In this document: positions 1 to 11,431 of the stretch, in pieces
Layout: every line of letters begins with the position of its first letter
Position numbering within the stretch: the stretch's first letter is position 1
Assembly (NCBI GenBank): GCA_907164885.2
Contig: OU015496.1
Coordinates: forward strand, 106,287,322 to 106,351,321
DNA from: Dolomedes plantarius
Taxonomy: Eukaryota; Arthropoda; Arachnida; Araneae; Dolomedidae
Direction of reading: 5' to 3'
DNA length: 64,000 nucleotides
Notes under the pieces: model-generated
Databases searched by the model: none
Seen by the model: only the letters and a program-made list of their open reading frames with translations
What the model was told of the DNA's origin: nothing
Translations under genes and position numbers: made by a program

Positions 1-276
1 GGTATCAAGGCCATACCCTTCACTGATATCCCTACTAAATCTCCCGATGTATCACCTATGGATTTTTGTGCTTTCGGACTTTTAAAATCTGCATTATCCA
101 AACGTCGTCCCAAAACCCTAACAGGACTCTGGAAAGCTGTTCAGGAGGAATGGGATAGAATACCTCTTCTGACACGTCAAAAGGCATTATTATCCTGGAA
201 ATTGCGGTGTCGAAAGATAGTTAAGAATAAGGGATGTCAAATAGAACATTTAAAACAAGAATTTTATGTAATTTAG
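1..276 (+). pseudogene. mariner-like transposase, C-terminal fragment
   Basis: The frame is open from base 1 to a stop at 274-276 and so starts outside the window. It reads about 91 residues. The segment SPDVSPMDFCAFGLL (about residues 14-28) has the layout of the third catalytic acidic block of Tc1/mariner DDE/D transposases, followed by a basic, Trp-rich tail ending in WKLRCRKIVKNKGCQIEHL. In the family this part carries the last catalytic Asp used to cut and paste DNA at TA sites in the nucleus. No stop interrupts the visible part, so the upstream half could be intact or not. The start codon is not visible, and the Met at 58 is internal. The family call is fairly sure; the subfamily is not. 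Confidence 0.72.
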
Positions 277-320
277 TTTTGTGAATACAATATACATCGT
301 CTAAAAATGTGTGAACAGCC

Positions 321-324
<4 letters not shown>
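277..324 (+). mobile_element. putative mariner 3' end / terminal inverted repeat
   Basis: The ~48 bases between the transposase stop and a TA run end in gtgtgaacagcctctg, which looks like a mariner inverted-repeat end abutting a TA target. The partner repeat lies outside the window, so this is inference from position only. Confidence 0.4.

Positions 325-379
<55 letters not shown>
325..379. repeat. (TA)n microsatellite
   Basis: An uninterrupted TA dinucleotide run follows the mariner end. TA is the mariner target, so the run may have been the landing site or may have grown after insertion. Confidence 0.95.
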
Positions 380-382
<3 letters not shown>

Positions 383-404
383 CATTAATTGCATACATTG
401 ACAG

Positions 405-454
405 TTGTATTTTATTTGAACGTACTCCGTAGCGGATCACGGGTATTCAGCTAG
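405..454 (+). mobile_element. possible Helitron 3' terminus
   Basis: The sequence shows a short hairpin (tccg-tag-cgga), then cacgggtattcag and a final CTAG followed by T. Helitron 3' ends typically have a GC hairpin a few bases before CTRR, with insertion between A and T. The two better Helitron ends at 57.7 and 58.4 kb have similar wording. No matching 5' TC end was identified; a start near 320 in the TA run is conceivable. Confidence 0.4.
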
Positions 455-456
455 TT

Positions 457-1436
457 TATACTATAAAATGCTTATGAATTACTAGATACATTATACATTA
501 TATGTTGATTATAAATGATTTTAAAATGAATTTTATAACTTAAAAAGAGCAACTTCTTATATTTTGAGTGAACGGAAAGTTCAGTATTTGGTACTGGAGA
601 CTTTCTCCACCGGTCATAATGACGCGAAGACATTTGTAAGATAAATTATTTTTATCCCCTTCGAATGTTCGCGAATTGAAATATAGCACATAATAAGGAT
701 ACCATTTTCCTACAATTCTTACTTTAAACTTGTTCAGCAAGTTACAGAATGTTCTACATTGTCGCATAAAATTATTTATCCATAGCAATTCCAACATGTA
801 TTAAAATAAAGTGTTCATCTACATTCTGTGATAACTACGCAGTTTGTAAAAGGGAAAAAAAATTCGGTAATATTTGAAAGATTTTAGAACAAAATACCTT
901 CTTTCTTTTATTTAAAAAAAGGTGAAAAAAATTCCAATAAACAATCTGGCGCTACATTTTTTTTGAACGGCTTGAATGCATTTTCTGTGTAAAAGCTGCT
1001 GATGCATTTTGTACGTACTTTGTAAGAAGAGATTTTAGCTTAAACTAACTCATCAAAATAACATTTTCAACTGCTAGGGAAATCAGATTTTTTTTTTTTT
1101 GTGTGTGCCCGAGAGTAAAAAGTATTATCCTGAAAATAGAGTGTTTTTTCCGATATCTGAGTGAAAATAATGTTTCTTACATTTCCCCCTCCCTTCATGT
1201 CTTATATTTTACTATAATTTTCTGTGCCTAAACTTCGACGGAGGAACTACTTATCTTGATATGTTTTTCGAGTTTTCATTCGTAATGTGAATAACACGCA
1301 TATTTCGTAGCATGCAAATGGGCGGGAACGCTTTTTCATTCCTTGTACGTTGCGCGGATAATGTTTTACACATTTCCATTTTCTTTAAGAAATATCCTTT
1401 TAGTATTTTGTGTAAGTATGTATAAAAATAAATTTA
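457..1436. other. no recognised feature
   Basis: AT-rich sequence with homopolymer runs. Short open frames here have no recognisable motif or coding character. Confidence 0.6.
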
Positions 1437-1438
1437 TA

Positions 1439-1715
1439 TATATATATATATCTGTGGCTTGGTACAAAAAGTACCTAAGTCTGTTTTCTCCAAGATGACT
1501 TTGTTTGCTTGTGTCTCTTTAAGAACATATTATTTTCAGTGTAGGAAGTACCTAAATCTGTCCGATGCTTTAAAAGTGTTTTATAAACCGTTGTACAGAC
1601 TTGGGTACTTCTTTCTTTGAAAATGATATTTTTTTAAAGAGACATAATTAAAGAAAGTCATCTTGGAGAAAGCTGACTTAGTCACTTCTTGTACCAAGCC
1701 ACAGATATATATATT
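1439..1715. mobile_element. palindromic (foldback) MITE
   Basis: The element starts atatatatatctgtggcttg and ends with the reverse complement gccacagatatatatat. The two halves are imperfect reverse complements over roughly 130 bases each, meeting near 1578. Shared blocks include tctccaagatgactt, gtctcttta and ttttataaaccg. No coding capacity is present. TA-rich flanks fit TA-targeted insertion but hide the exact duplication. Confidence 0.8.
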
Positions 1716-2231
1716 GTAATAATAACGCATCAGCAATTATTAATTTTATTCCTTTAATTTCGTCCATTCCTATCCGTAATTTATTACACAAACCCTACCT
1801 TTACATTTCCATTTGTGCGTGTCCCTAACATGCCTGTACTTCTGGCGCCAAGCTGTTGCTGTGCATAAAACACCATATATGATCGCGTGTCAAAAAGAAA
1901 CTAACTTTCCATTCTCTTGGCATGGAAGTCGAATTGCGGTCTTCTTTGCATCATGTAATGGCTTGAACAAGTCGAGTCAAGCAACCTCTCCTCTCTTCAA
2001 TGTATTCAGCTGTTGAAAATATTGTTTAACTCTTTATATTCCTTATAAATGTTGGTATCAACTAAATATCAGTATTGTCCATAATAAATAGGCTCGAGTA
2101 AATAAATTCAATTATTTCATCAACTGGACTGTGTCGACTAGATTACATAATCACTCAAGTCAACGACTACAACCGAAGTCATCGCCTGCTGTCTCTCCCC
2201 CTACCCTCCTCTGGGTCTGGACTTGTTTACT
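1716..2231. other. no recognised feature
   Basis: A 67-residue open frame (1813-2016, +) shows no family motif and is probably chance. Nothing else was seen. Confidence 0.5.
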
Positions 2232-2232
2232 T

Positions 2233-2268
<36 letters not shown>

Positions 2269-2275
2269 TATATAT
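2232..2275. repeat. (AC)n(AT)n compound microsatellite
   Basis: About nine AC units pass directly into an AT run. Confidence 0.95.
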
Positions 2276-2430
2276 GAAGGACTTATTTGAATAGTGTTCC
2301 AACTCCACTTTTAAAAAAGAGGGAGTTAGTCTCACTTTCATGTTCATACAGGTTATTTCTATCTTATTTTTAAACTGGTACATCTCCAGATTATTTCTGC
2401 TGCCAGCATAGGGCATTAAAATCAGACTTC

Positions 2431-2690
2431 GGGCTGAGGGGTGCTTCTCTGGTTTATAATGGCATCACAAGTGTCGGAGTCCTATTTAGCCAGGTGCCGC
2501 CTCAATTTTGACCAAGCAATCCCTGGGGCGGTATCTGTGAGGATCGCACCCTCCCCACCCTCTCTGACCTCATAGAAGGAATTTCTGCTGTATGGACTTA
2601 ACGTGCCCCCTAGACACGGAGGAATTTACGGCGCTTGTCGGGATTCGATCTTAGCACCCTCAGCACCGAATGCTGACGCTCGAGCCCTCA
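2431..2690 (-). mobile_element. tRNA-derived SINE, family S1 (copy 1)
   Basis: On the minus strand it reads from gggctcgag through a B-box-like agatcgaatcc to a body ending in ccattataaacc and gcacccctcagccc. The same body recurs at 40333-40363 plus 51167-51420 and at 61393-61752. The A-box part of the tRNA head seems deleted in this copy. SINEs are transcribed by RNA polymerase III from the tRNA-like head and are mobilised by LINE enzymes. Confidence 0.8.
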
Positions 2691-3189
2691 GTATATGTAT
2701 ACTCCACACATTTTATGTTGGTTAGCGACGTAAACTACCGCGTGCGTCTGGAATGGTCCACGCCCTTCCAGGCTAAGACATAGATTTTTCCTTTTTTGTA
2801 AGATTAAATTTTTACATGTTCTAATTATAAAGCTGTTTTTTTCCTTTTGTACATAATTTTCAATTAATTTTAATAAATTTAATAACACGAGTTCGAAACA
2901 TCTGATGCAAAAGGAGCTGTGTATATAAAATTTTAAAATCCTGTTTAAAATTATCTTTTAACCTTTTACTTTGTGCTCCTCTTTTAAATTCAACCTCTTT
3001 ATTTTTCCCGCATTTGATGACTCTGTTTAATTTGTGTAATGTCTGCAGACAGGGGTAACAGTTTAGCGCGAAACAGTTAGATGCGTAGTAGGTTATCCTC
3101 TAAACGTACAATCGGCGGGATTTTAATTTTGTAAGGAGATTGCATTACAACTCTGATTTTTAAATATCCCTCAGATCTAGTTTTCAATT
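2691..3189. other. no recognised feature
   Basis: AT-rich, with no supported gene or repeat. Confidence 0.5.
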
Positions 3190-3380
3190 CGGTTGTGCTT
3201 TTCAGTGTTCGACCCTCTCGATCGCCGAATGCTTTGGGGGTAGTTTTCGGAACCAGAATCTACGGATCCAGCCCTGAGGTTGGCAGGGTTGATCTGAACT
3301 TTACGGAATCGGCTTTAAACTATAGATCCTGGTCTGTTAAGCCCTCGCGTAATAATATGTAACCGTAACGCTACAAACCA
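3190..3380 (+). mobile_element. SINE family S2 (copy 1, degraded head)
   Basis: A degraded B-box (gtgttcgaccctc) is followed by a body containing ggaatcggctttaaact, tcctggtctgttaagccctc and accgtaacgctacaaacca. This matches the bodies at 8044-8209 and 36306-36443. The A-box is not recognisable. Confidence 0.65.
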
Positions 3381-5126
3381 ACAATTTTGTGTATTCTTTA
3401 AGAAATCATGAACCTAAATTATTATTGCACATATATACAAACAGATATGATTGTGCATGTATGTAAATTTTGAAAGATATATTTTTAATGGAAATTCAAG
3501 GTTTCATTCTAGAGCCAAGGGAGAATTTCGCCTTACGAAAATAATGTTATCGGATATCATATTTGTAACTGACAAATTAATCCCAAATATTGTGAAAAAT
3601 TACAGCAGTGATGCCATTTTTTTATGGTGAAATTTCCGCATTCATCGATGTTGAGGTTACAAGTTCTTTCAGCACTCTGTATTTAATTTGCTTAATTTGT
3701 ATCGATATTAAAGGATGGAACCCACATAACTAAACTAAAGAGATAACTAAGTGTGCATAAACACATAAAAAATTATCTTATCTATTTAAGTTTAAAAATT
3801 TGGAAGTTGATTAAAAAATGTTTTTACCAAAACCAAATTATAATAATCTTTGCTGTGATGTGTTCATGATGAGGAAAGGATAAGTTCAATGAATTTCCTT
3901 TCCTTTAAAAAACGATTATCAGGGTGATCACCTTTATGTTATTCTTAGCGTATATTTTCAATGAAACATAGAGGTGGCCATTAAGGAAATGAATTTAGTA
4001 TTAGACCTTACCAAAACCCATTTGATCACAGGGAAGAATAATTTATTAACCATTTTCTGGCTAACAAAGTATGCTGACCTGTGAGTTAATTCCAAAATTG
4101 ACTTCATTTCGGAGAAAGCCGAAGCTCTCGGCTCCTCTAGAGGCAACGTGTAATTTAGATGAATGAAATTATATGAAACTGGCTAAAGATACGACTAACA
4201 TCCTTTTCCCCATAAAATTGATATTAGTAATAAGATTATTTGTAACTGAGACCAACATTCGCTATGTATTCCATTATATGATTACGTCTGAGAATCATGA
4301 ATTTTCGTTTGGAAATCGATAAAATTATACTCAGAGTAAAAAAAAATCAAGTTTGAATATTAAATGCATTTATTGTACACTGAATAATAAGTCAACAATT
4401 TTAGTTTTTAAATATTCATTTTATTGCTTCGGTACTGTTGTAATATTGACAAGACTTTTGCTTCATTTGTTTACGTCATATTTGATGAATATTTTTCCAA
4501 CGGAAGAAAGTATTTAATTGTAAAACCACGAATGAATTGAAGTAAATTGAGTGCCATTTATGACTGGAAGCATTTGAGTTTAGGTATTTAGGGACAATTG
4601 ACTTCTTGAAAATTCAAAATTCTAGTACTATGTTCCTAGAGACAACTCACAGTACTCTCGCATATTCTGTTCTACAATTCAGTATTTATTTTTATATTTA
4701 GTTACAAATTTTGATGTATACAAAAGGGTTAATATTATTCAGCTAACGCCACGGAGAATGACATAAAAGGTAATTCTCTTTTCTTTTTTTAAAATCAAAG
4801 TTGCCAAAAACTTGATAACTAACTCTTAGCATTGCTAGGCAACAGAATATAACACAGAGTGGAGGAATTAAACTTATGTATTGTTATTTTCCTCTACATA
4901 GCTACCTTTTTCTTGCCACCAAATGGATGCTCTATTTACTTCCACGAAACAAGATTTCTCCCCAAAAGTACAATTTACTATCATAGTATTTAATTTAAAG
5001 AAAATTTCAATTGAAATGCAGCCTAAAATTTGGTTTCACAAACAGAAAAATTACATTTTTCAATCGTCACATTCCCCCTCTGTAACGTCTGGCGTATCTA
5101 GTGCTTTCTCTGGTTGTAGTCCATCA
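3381..5126. other. no recognised feature
   Basis: AT-rich stretch with only short open frames lacking motifs. Confidence 0.5.
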
Positions 5127-5352
5127 TTTTTTTTTTCAATGCGGAAGCACTTGTCATGAAGATATTCGTTTGTAATTCACCGCAGTTTTGCTGACCATTT
5201 TATGGGGGTGCCATATAGGCGGACCAGCATTGCGCCCTGTGAAGGGACGACACAAACGGAGGCATTTTAGCGGCGCTTCACCAGGATTCGATCCGTGCAC
5301 CCTCAGCACCGAAATCCAGCGCGCTGTACCACAAGGCCGCCACGGCCCTACC
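5127..5352 (-). mobile_element. tRNA-derived SINE, family S3
   Basis: Read on the minus strand, a tRNA-like head (ggccttgtggtacagcgcg, then B-box ggatcgaatcc) leads into a body and ends in a poly-A run (T run on plus at 5127-5136). The head shares the ggtgctgagggtgc block with S1, so the two families may share a tRNA ancestor. A headless piece of the same body lies near 60558-60675. Confidence 0.75.
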
Positions 5353-5540
5353 GTAGGCCATCATAAAACCACATATCATTCCGTGTGACGTATTTGCGGG
5401 CTAGTTCCATTACATCTTTATATTTTGCATTTAAACAATATACGATGTTATGTTCATTAGGACCAAAAAGTCCACTGTTGATAAGTGTTGTGTAACCTTC
5501 CTGTAAATAAACCACGTTAGTCATTTGAGGAAAAAAGAGG

Positions 5541-5703
5541 TAAGGTAAGTTGGGGTAACTGAGCCATAGATTTTCAGCTTTTTTATACACCATACTTTTA
5601 ACACATTAAAATTATACTAACATTTATAATTTTCAAAAATCTTTGTATTGCATGCATTTTAGTAACTCTTAAGAAGTCTGTTTCAGCTATGATATTGATT
5701 TTC

Positions 5704-5791
<88 letters not shown>

Positions 5792-6732
5792 TTGTATTTT
5801 TTTTTTAAATACAGGTGGGCCCAGTAACGCAGATAAATGGGGTAAGTGTACCACCCAGATCTATTTCTCATAAGAAACAACAGAATCTGCGACTGGGTAA
5901 CTGGGTCCAATGCTTGTATATATAGAAAAAGAAAAATAATTCTACCCCTGTAAAAGTGATCGTCGTGATCCGATTTATGAATGTCTCGTAGAGTTATTCA
6001 TAAATGGAGAAATGGCTCGTATTTACATCTTGTTTAATATACAATATTTACATTGATCACTATATACATTCGTAACGTTCCGTAGAACCATCATACATCA
6101 ACTAGGGAGAGCGGAGTTGATAAATACAATTCAAATAGAGCCCCTGTCTCTATATATTGCCTTCTCGCTCGCGTCGTTTATGACATAGTCCAAGTACAGT
6201 CTATTCTCTCTAGTCTCCCGCCGTCTCTCTTATTTATCCTTTTTTCTCTCTTCGTAACTTTCTGGAACATTCTCGTCCTTTCCATACCTGGAATCACCCC
6301 TTCCGGTTTTTCTTGCACGTGGACCACCCACTGTGGTTCCCTCCGCTGTCGGCTCTCGCTTTGTTGAATACCACTCCTTTCTGCGCTAACGGTCTTTCGG
6401 TAATCATTCTAAAGGATACGTCCACTTCATTTAGTATTGGTCATTTTCAAAGGTGCATTCAAACCTCGCCACCTGTTTGTGCTCTTTTGAGTTTATTGAT
6501 GATCCTGTCGATCAAACTTAATTCAGTCCCAATTTAGAATGTCGGACGCGAGTCTGACAACCCCCATTTAAAAATTATTTTTCAAAGAAATTACCAATGT
6601 TGTTAGATAGATTGTTACGAACACCGAAAAAAAATATCACACAGAATGGAATTCTCGCCTAATATGTAAAGGAAAAATCTCGGAGGGGATGACCCAGTTA
6701 CCCCATAGGCCCAGTTACACCAACTTACCTTA
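5541..6732. mobile_element. DNA element with 27-bp terminal inverted repeats
   Basis: The left end taaggtaagttggggtaact (5541-5560, continuing to 5567) is repeated in inverted form at 6706-6732 with about three mismatches. Further copies of a cagttacccc-type word lie inside (about 5818, 5895 and 6693). The ~1.2-kb interior has a long TA run and no transposase-like frame, so it is non-autonomous. No clear target duplication is visible, so the superfamily is left open. Confidence 0.6.
5706..5787. repeat. (TA)n microsatellite
   Basis: Long pure AT/TA dinucleotide run inside the inverted-repeat element. Confidence 0.95.
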
Positions 6733-8020
6733 ACTAATGAGTCAGGCAGATCCATCTCTTGACAAACATGAGAACTAACGTTTGGAGCTACCTCTTCCTG
6801 GCATCAACCGAAAGAACTTTTTTTTTTTTACCGCAAGATAGTTCAATTCCAAACTCCCCCAGGATGGAGCTACCTCCTTTTGCAGAAAACGTTTCAATTC
6901 CTATCTAAAAGTCACTCCTCTTCATGTCGCTAAAATCTGCAAATAGTACATTGGCAAATAAGCAGTGATGATTTTAAGTGAAACTGTTGCGGAAAATAAC
7001 TAGTTAAAACATTTTAAACCAAACGATAATGGGGCAGAAAATATATGAAGTATATTTGGAAAAGGAAAGTCATGTTTACTTCAACCAAGAAAGGAAAATC
7101 TTTCCTGAAGAAGGCGAGAAATCGAGTAAATTTCTAAAATGTTTCGGGTAAACTTGCGGGACACGTTTCTTTTTATTTACGCCTATTTTATGATTTCCTC
7201 TCCCCCCCAAATCTGTCTTTATAAAAAGATCACCGTGCATATAAAAATCATCGATCAATCTGGATTTTGCTTTTAAAAAGTCTAAACTTTAAAGCTTATT
7301 TAGTTTTCGACATAACGGCTCTGTTTACATAATTTTTTTTTCCGTATTTGTACATAGGAAAGGTTTCAAAATAGCTTAGTCTCTTCGAGATTTGTAAAAA
7401 AAATTTTTCTTTTTATTACTTTAGAGAGAAAAAAAAAATTTCCAGAGTATTTTTGCTATTTTTAGGGAAATATTTTCAAAACTCTTACTGTAAACCAAAG
7501 ATGTTTACGACAGGTTTAGTGAAAGCAGAACAAAAGAAGGCTATGCAAACTTTCACAGAAATACCTTCAAAGAGTTTTATATAAATAATTTTAAAAAAGA
7601 CTAAACTGAAAAATTTCCATATTGAGATAAATAAGCTCGAAGTACAAATGTACTGCTATGACAGACACACAGTATAACAAAAAGATATTGTATCTAGCAA
7701 TGTAATCATCGGGGAAACGTGCGGTTTACCCTTCTTTGACTCTGAAAACTCTTTAGTAAATGCTTGCGTATATCTATTTCAACTTTGAAATGTGGCACCA
7801 GATCAATCGAAAATTATTACTTGCATCCAACTTGTGGAATACGTTTTTGAAATCAAACACAAGAAAAGCAGTTAGTATCTATTTAATTAGAATTTTAGCC
7901 TAGTTCGAATCATTATCCTTCTTTAACAGGCCGGAGGGCATTAGATGAGATTCTCTGTGTGGAAAAATTACACTTATTTTCATTGTTCATTTTAAGAAGC
8001 TGCGTGTTTCTATTCAGAGT
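6733..8020. other. mostly unrecognised; old dispersed repeat at ~7500-7710
   Basis: The part near 7500-7710 looks distantly related to 10050-10270 and 22490-22690. All three share the word order gaaaaatt...gagataa...gagctt / cagtatagcag-like. I judge this an ancient unclassified repeat; the similarity was read by eye only. Confidence 0.35.
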
Positions 8021-8209
8021 CTTTGGGTTTGAATCCCTTGATGGGCGGCCGGGCGATGGCTGAATGGCATTTGGTCCAGAGGCTGTGGGTTCGAAAACCA
8101 CTGTTGGCATGGATGTTTGTAGCCGTTCGGAATCGGCTTTAAACTGTAGGTACTGGTCTAATTAGCCCTCGTGTAGCAAAAAGTTGACCGTAGCGCTCCA
8201 AAGCAAACT
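8021..8209 (+). mobile_element. SINE family S2 (copy 2, with tRNA-like head)
   Basis: An extra B-box-like word gggtttgaatccc (about 8028) precedes a full head: A-box-like gatggctgaatggcat and B-box gggttcgaaaacc. The body follows (gtagccgttcggaatcggct, then accgtagcgctccaaa). It aligns with 3190-3380 and 36306-36443. The doubled B-box suggests one SINE head next to another. Confidence 0.72.
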
Positions 8210-8269
8210 AACCCTTGAATTTTGAACATTCGTCCTTTCAAAACATTTATTTTCTCCTCAATTCCCTAA

Positions 8270-8425
8270 CGCCTTGTGTAACAAAAGTTGACCAAAGAGC
8301 TCTCCACCCTCGTTGGTCCGTGAAAGTGTTTGTAGTCATTTGGAATCGGAATTAAACTCTTCGTCCAAGGCTGATCTGACCTTAAGTGACAAAAGATGAG
8401 ACACGTCGCTCTAAGAAAAATTCCA
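8270..8425 (+). mobile_element. diverged S2 SINE body
   Basis: Contains degenerate S2 words in order: gttgaccaaagagctc, tttgtagtcatttggaatcg and gacaaaagatgagacacgtcg. No head is visible. Confidence 0.45.
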
Positions 8426-8459
8426 CGAACGAATTAACTATTTATGATTTGTAATTTAA

Positions 8460-9035
8460 CCCTTAAACGGTCGCGCCCGTGTACAAAGTGCAACATTTTC
8501 GTAATTTTGAATGGTTTGTTTTTACATGTAAGGTTTGAATGTTCTAAGCAGTTTATATTTATAGCTACAACCGTTTCTAATGCAGGTCTGATTTTCTGAC
8601 CCTTGTATTCCTATCCATTCATTGTTAGTCGTGATTTAACCGTGGTGAACCAGCTATTATTCTGGATTACAATACGACAAAAGCTGGAGCTGATGTAGTC
8701 GATCCAATATGAAGCTATTACACGTTATCCCGCATATCATGAAAATGGACAATCTCATTGTGTTTTAGGTTTTTGGTCATAATAGGATTCCATTCGCAGA
8801 TCCAATAAACCGGACAGTTTTGAAATAAGGTGATTGTATCTGCATAGTTTGGCCTTCAATTATAAATATATCTCAATATTATCAACATTTTATATCTTGT
8901 GATAAAACGCAGAATTATTATTCTCAATTTGAAAAAAAAAGTTTATTTCAAAAGGAATAATCAAGGTACAAAGAAACGTTGCACTTTGTTCCTCGCGCGC
9001 CTTCTGATGCTCCAAAAATTGCGCCCGCTGAAGGG
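8460..9035. mobile_element. piggyBac-like MITE
   Basis: The left end is cccttaaacgg just after TTAA (8456-8459). The right end is ccgctgaaggg (9025-9035), followed by TTGA, one base off TTAA. An inner inverted pair (gtacaaagtgcaac / gttgcactttgttc) supports a paired structure. TTAA targets with CCCTT-type ends are the mark of piggyBac relatives. No transposase is encoded. Confidence 0.65.
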
Positions 9036-9136
9036 TTGAGCGTATTACAATTTAAATATAATAAAGTAATAATAAAAGTACCAATTATAAAAAAAATCAG
9101 GTAGTCTCTTCTAACGAAACTACAGCGAGTTATTAA

Positions 9137-9355
9137 CGTAGGATTACTTATCGTTGCTTACCTTTATTTTTTACAATAAAATTCCTACATACGAAGAGAA
9201 GGATGAGTGATAACCTTATGCAGAATACGTCGATGGTAAGAAAAATAACTTACATATGTCTACACTACCACTCTTGATTTATAACTCGCGACTACGGTTT
9301 TAGTGTCATAAATTTTGCTTTCCGGAGGACCGTTATGGAGGAACGTAATCCTACG
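9137..9355. mobile_element. small TTAA-flanked MITE
   Basis: Perfect 11-bp inverted ends cgtaggattac / gtaatcctacg are directly flanked by TTAA on both sides (9133-9136 and 9356-9359). A second inverted pair, cgagttat near 9126 and ataactcg near 9280, adds to the fold. Length is 219 bp and non-coding. The TTAA duplication suggests piggyBac-like mobilisation. Confidence 0.72.
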
Positions 9356-9359
9356 TTAA

Positions 9360-10280
9360 AAAATTCGGTTCGAGATTTTAAATACGCATGGAGATGTTTT
9401 TAAGTGAAGGAATTTTTTTTCTTCCTGTAAATACTCCAAGGCATTGATGTATTGCTTGTTTCATCGGAGCTATTTTGCCGAACCTGAGAAAGGAAAAAAA
9501 AACAAACAGGAATCTGTTGAATAGAACCTTAGTGCTAATAATAAATGCAATGGTGTTTATGGAAGGATATTGGGTGAGGCTTACTTGATCTGATCTTTGA
9601 ATCATGGATTTGTGTTTAGAAAAAGAAATAGCTGGAGGGGAAACAAAAGGTTCTGAACCGCTTCTGATATGCACAAAGGTTTTGCAGGGGTTCTGGACAC
9701 ACAAAATATTTTTATTTACCCTCGTTTTATAATTAATTTCCCCTAAAATTATGGGAAAAGTCGTTATGGGAAAACACTTAGGCACATTAAAGAATAATTA
9801 AAAATACTTTTGCTTAAAACATTTAAAACTCAAGTATATTTAGTTTCCAATATATTTAACAAAATAGCATTTTCCCCTATTTCTTTTCCTTTTGTAGATG
9901 CGAAAGTTTTCAAAATGTGTCTTCAGGATTGTTGAAAATTTAATGTATAAACTTTTACTCTTTAAAGCACTTTAAAAGAGTAAAAGAAATATATTTTTCT
10001 GGCAAACTTTTTCCTGTTAAAATATTTGCAGAATTTTTAACTCGAAATCCAGAAATTTTGTAGATAGTTTATTTAAACTTGATAAAAGTAACGCTGTGCA
10101 AGATTTCGTAGAGATACTTTGAGAAGAAATTTAGATATATCCATACTTTTAAATAATAGTTAATCATGAAAAATTCCATTCTGAGATAATTGAGCTTAAA
10201 TTTAAGGCGTAGAGCAGGACAGGAATAGACAGTATAGCAGAAAAATGATACGTGTTAATCTAACTATGTTAAAAACGTGA
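9360..10280. other. no gene recognised; old repeat copy at 10050-10270
   Basis: A 135-residue open frame (9378-9785, -) has no known motif and low-complexity composition, and I do not call it a gene. The right part resembles 7500-7710 and 22490-22690. Confidence 0.4.
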
Positions 10281-10282
10281 TA

Positions 10283-11429
10283 CAGTAAAATATCGTTTAT
10301 ACGGACTAACTGGGACCATAGGCAATCCGGATAATCGAAAATCCGGAATATCCGGGTAATATGGGTAATAAGAAAAACAAAATCCTTAACTAAGCAGGCG
10401 ATAAAAAATCGTTTTTATTGCGATAAAAAACTATTTTTTTGTAACAAAATTACATAGTATTGTTTACAAGACATTAAAAAATATAAAAATAACTTTTCAA
10501 ATCATTTCTTAACAAAGAATCGGTAAGTCTAGTAAAGCTTTCTTAAACTCAACAGAAAGCATTTTATTACCGCTGTAACGTCACGTGTATTGTGCGGTTT
10601 TCACGCCCCACGGGCCAGCTGGATGTTTTTCGAGAATACCATTTTCCAGTTCCCACAGTTTTTAAAACACGTGCAGAGTTTTGGCCTGAAAGTTAATCCC
10701 AGGCGTGGCGGTCTCCCTAACAAGTTGCGGGGGTAACTGCTTGGAAAAACAGAAACGTCTGCCATCATCGTCGTAAAGCTGTCTTTCCTAGCGATACTGG
10801 AATGTAATAAAGTTTCGGCTTTAAGAAGAGCTGTCAGCCGATAATCTGCCGGCCCGTCCGGTTGTGAAAAAACGATTTCTAAGAAGACGGACCCCGGAGT
10901 TTCAAGCCGAGGGGGAGAGACTTGGTATTTTTGGAGGGAGAGGGGCCTGTAACATCCAGCCCGGGCAGACATGTTTTTTAGAAGCTCTTGTTTGAGACCA
11001 TGGGTACCAGAGCCTGTATTGTGAATCTGCACTTAAATTAACTAATTATGTTGTACCTTTTAAAGTTAAATTTTTTTGTAAATAAATTGTTAAGTTTTTG
11101 TTTTTTAAAAAATTGGCCTTTGCCTTTTAATTCGGACTCTGACTTTTCTTAGTTATGGATCCAATAGTAGTAATTTTAAAAAGCCTCAGAGAATTGCCTT
11201 AACTAAATATCGTTACGCCACACCGTAATTTATTGTACAACCGATGCAGGAATTCTACATTGAATCAAACTAAAAATTGAATATTGGGCGTACTTGTAGT
11301 TACGTTCTTCCTATCATAGTTAAAAATTGTTATCTAATATGAACATTAAATAAAAATAATGTCTACAAATCTGATTCGGTTAATCCGGAGATCCGGATTA
11401 ACGAGGGCCGGATAAACGAGGTTTTACTG
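10283..11429. mobile_element. pogo/Tigger-like DNA transposon, non-autonomous
   Basis: The ends cagtaaaatatcgtttatac and ggataaacgaggttttactg are inverted and flanked by TA on both sides (10281-10282, 11430-11431). The right terminus, with tandem ccggat/atccgg words, is typical of pogo-group Tc1/mariner relatives. The ~1.15-kb interior is shorter than a full transposase gene would need and lacks DDE motifs. Confidence 0.75.
10601..11032 (-). pseudogene. open frame of uncertain origin inside the pogo-like element
   Basis: This 143-codon frame is the most GC-rich stretch of the pogo-like element. I see no conserved motif in it. Another minus frame over 10610-10790 has words (FQAKTLHVF) weakly reminiscent of the CENP-B-type DNA-binding domain of pogo transposases, so the region may be a decayed N-terminal half. 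It could equally be captured host DNA or chance. No function is claimed. Confidence 0.2.
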
Positions 11430-11431
11430 TA

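Noticed and set aside
2231..2416. Frame ending in a Cys/Val repeat
   Set aside because: The protein repeat is only the translated AC/AT microsatellite.
5683..5910. Frame with a long Ile/Tyr repeat
   Set aside because: Translated TA microsatellite.
9378..9785. 135-residue open frame as a host gene
   Set aside because: No recognisable domain, Phe/Ile/Lys-rich AT-driven composition, no splice or promoter context.
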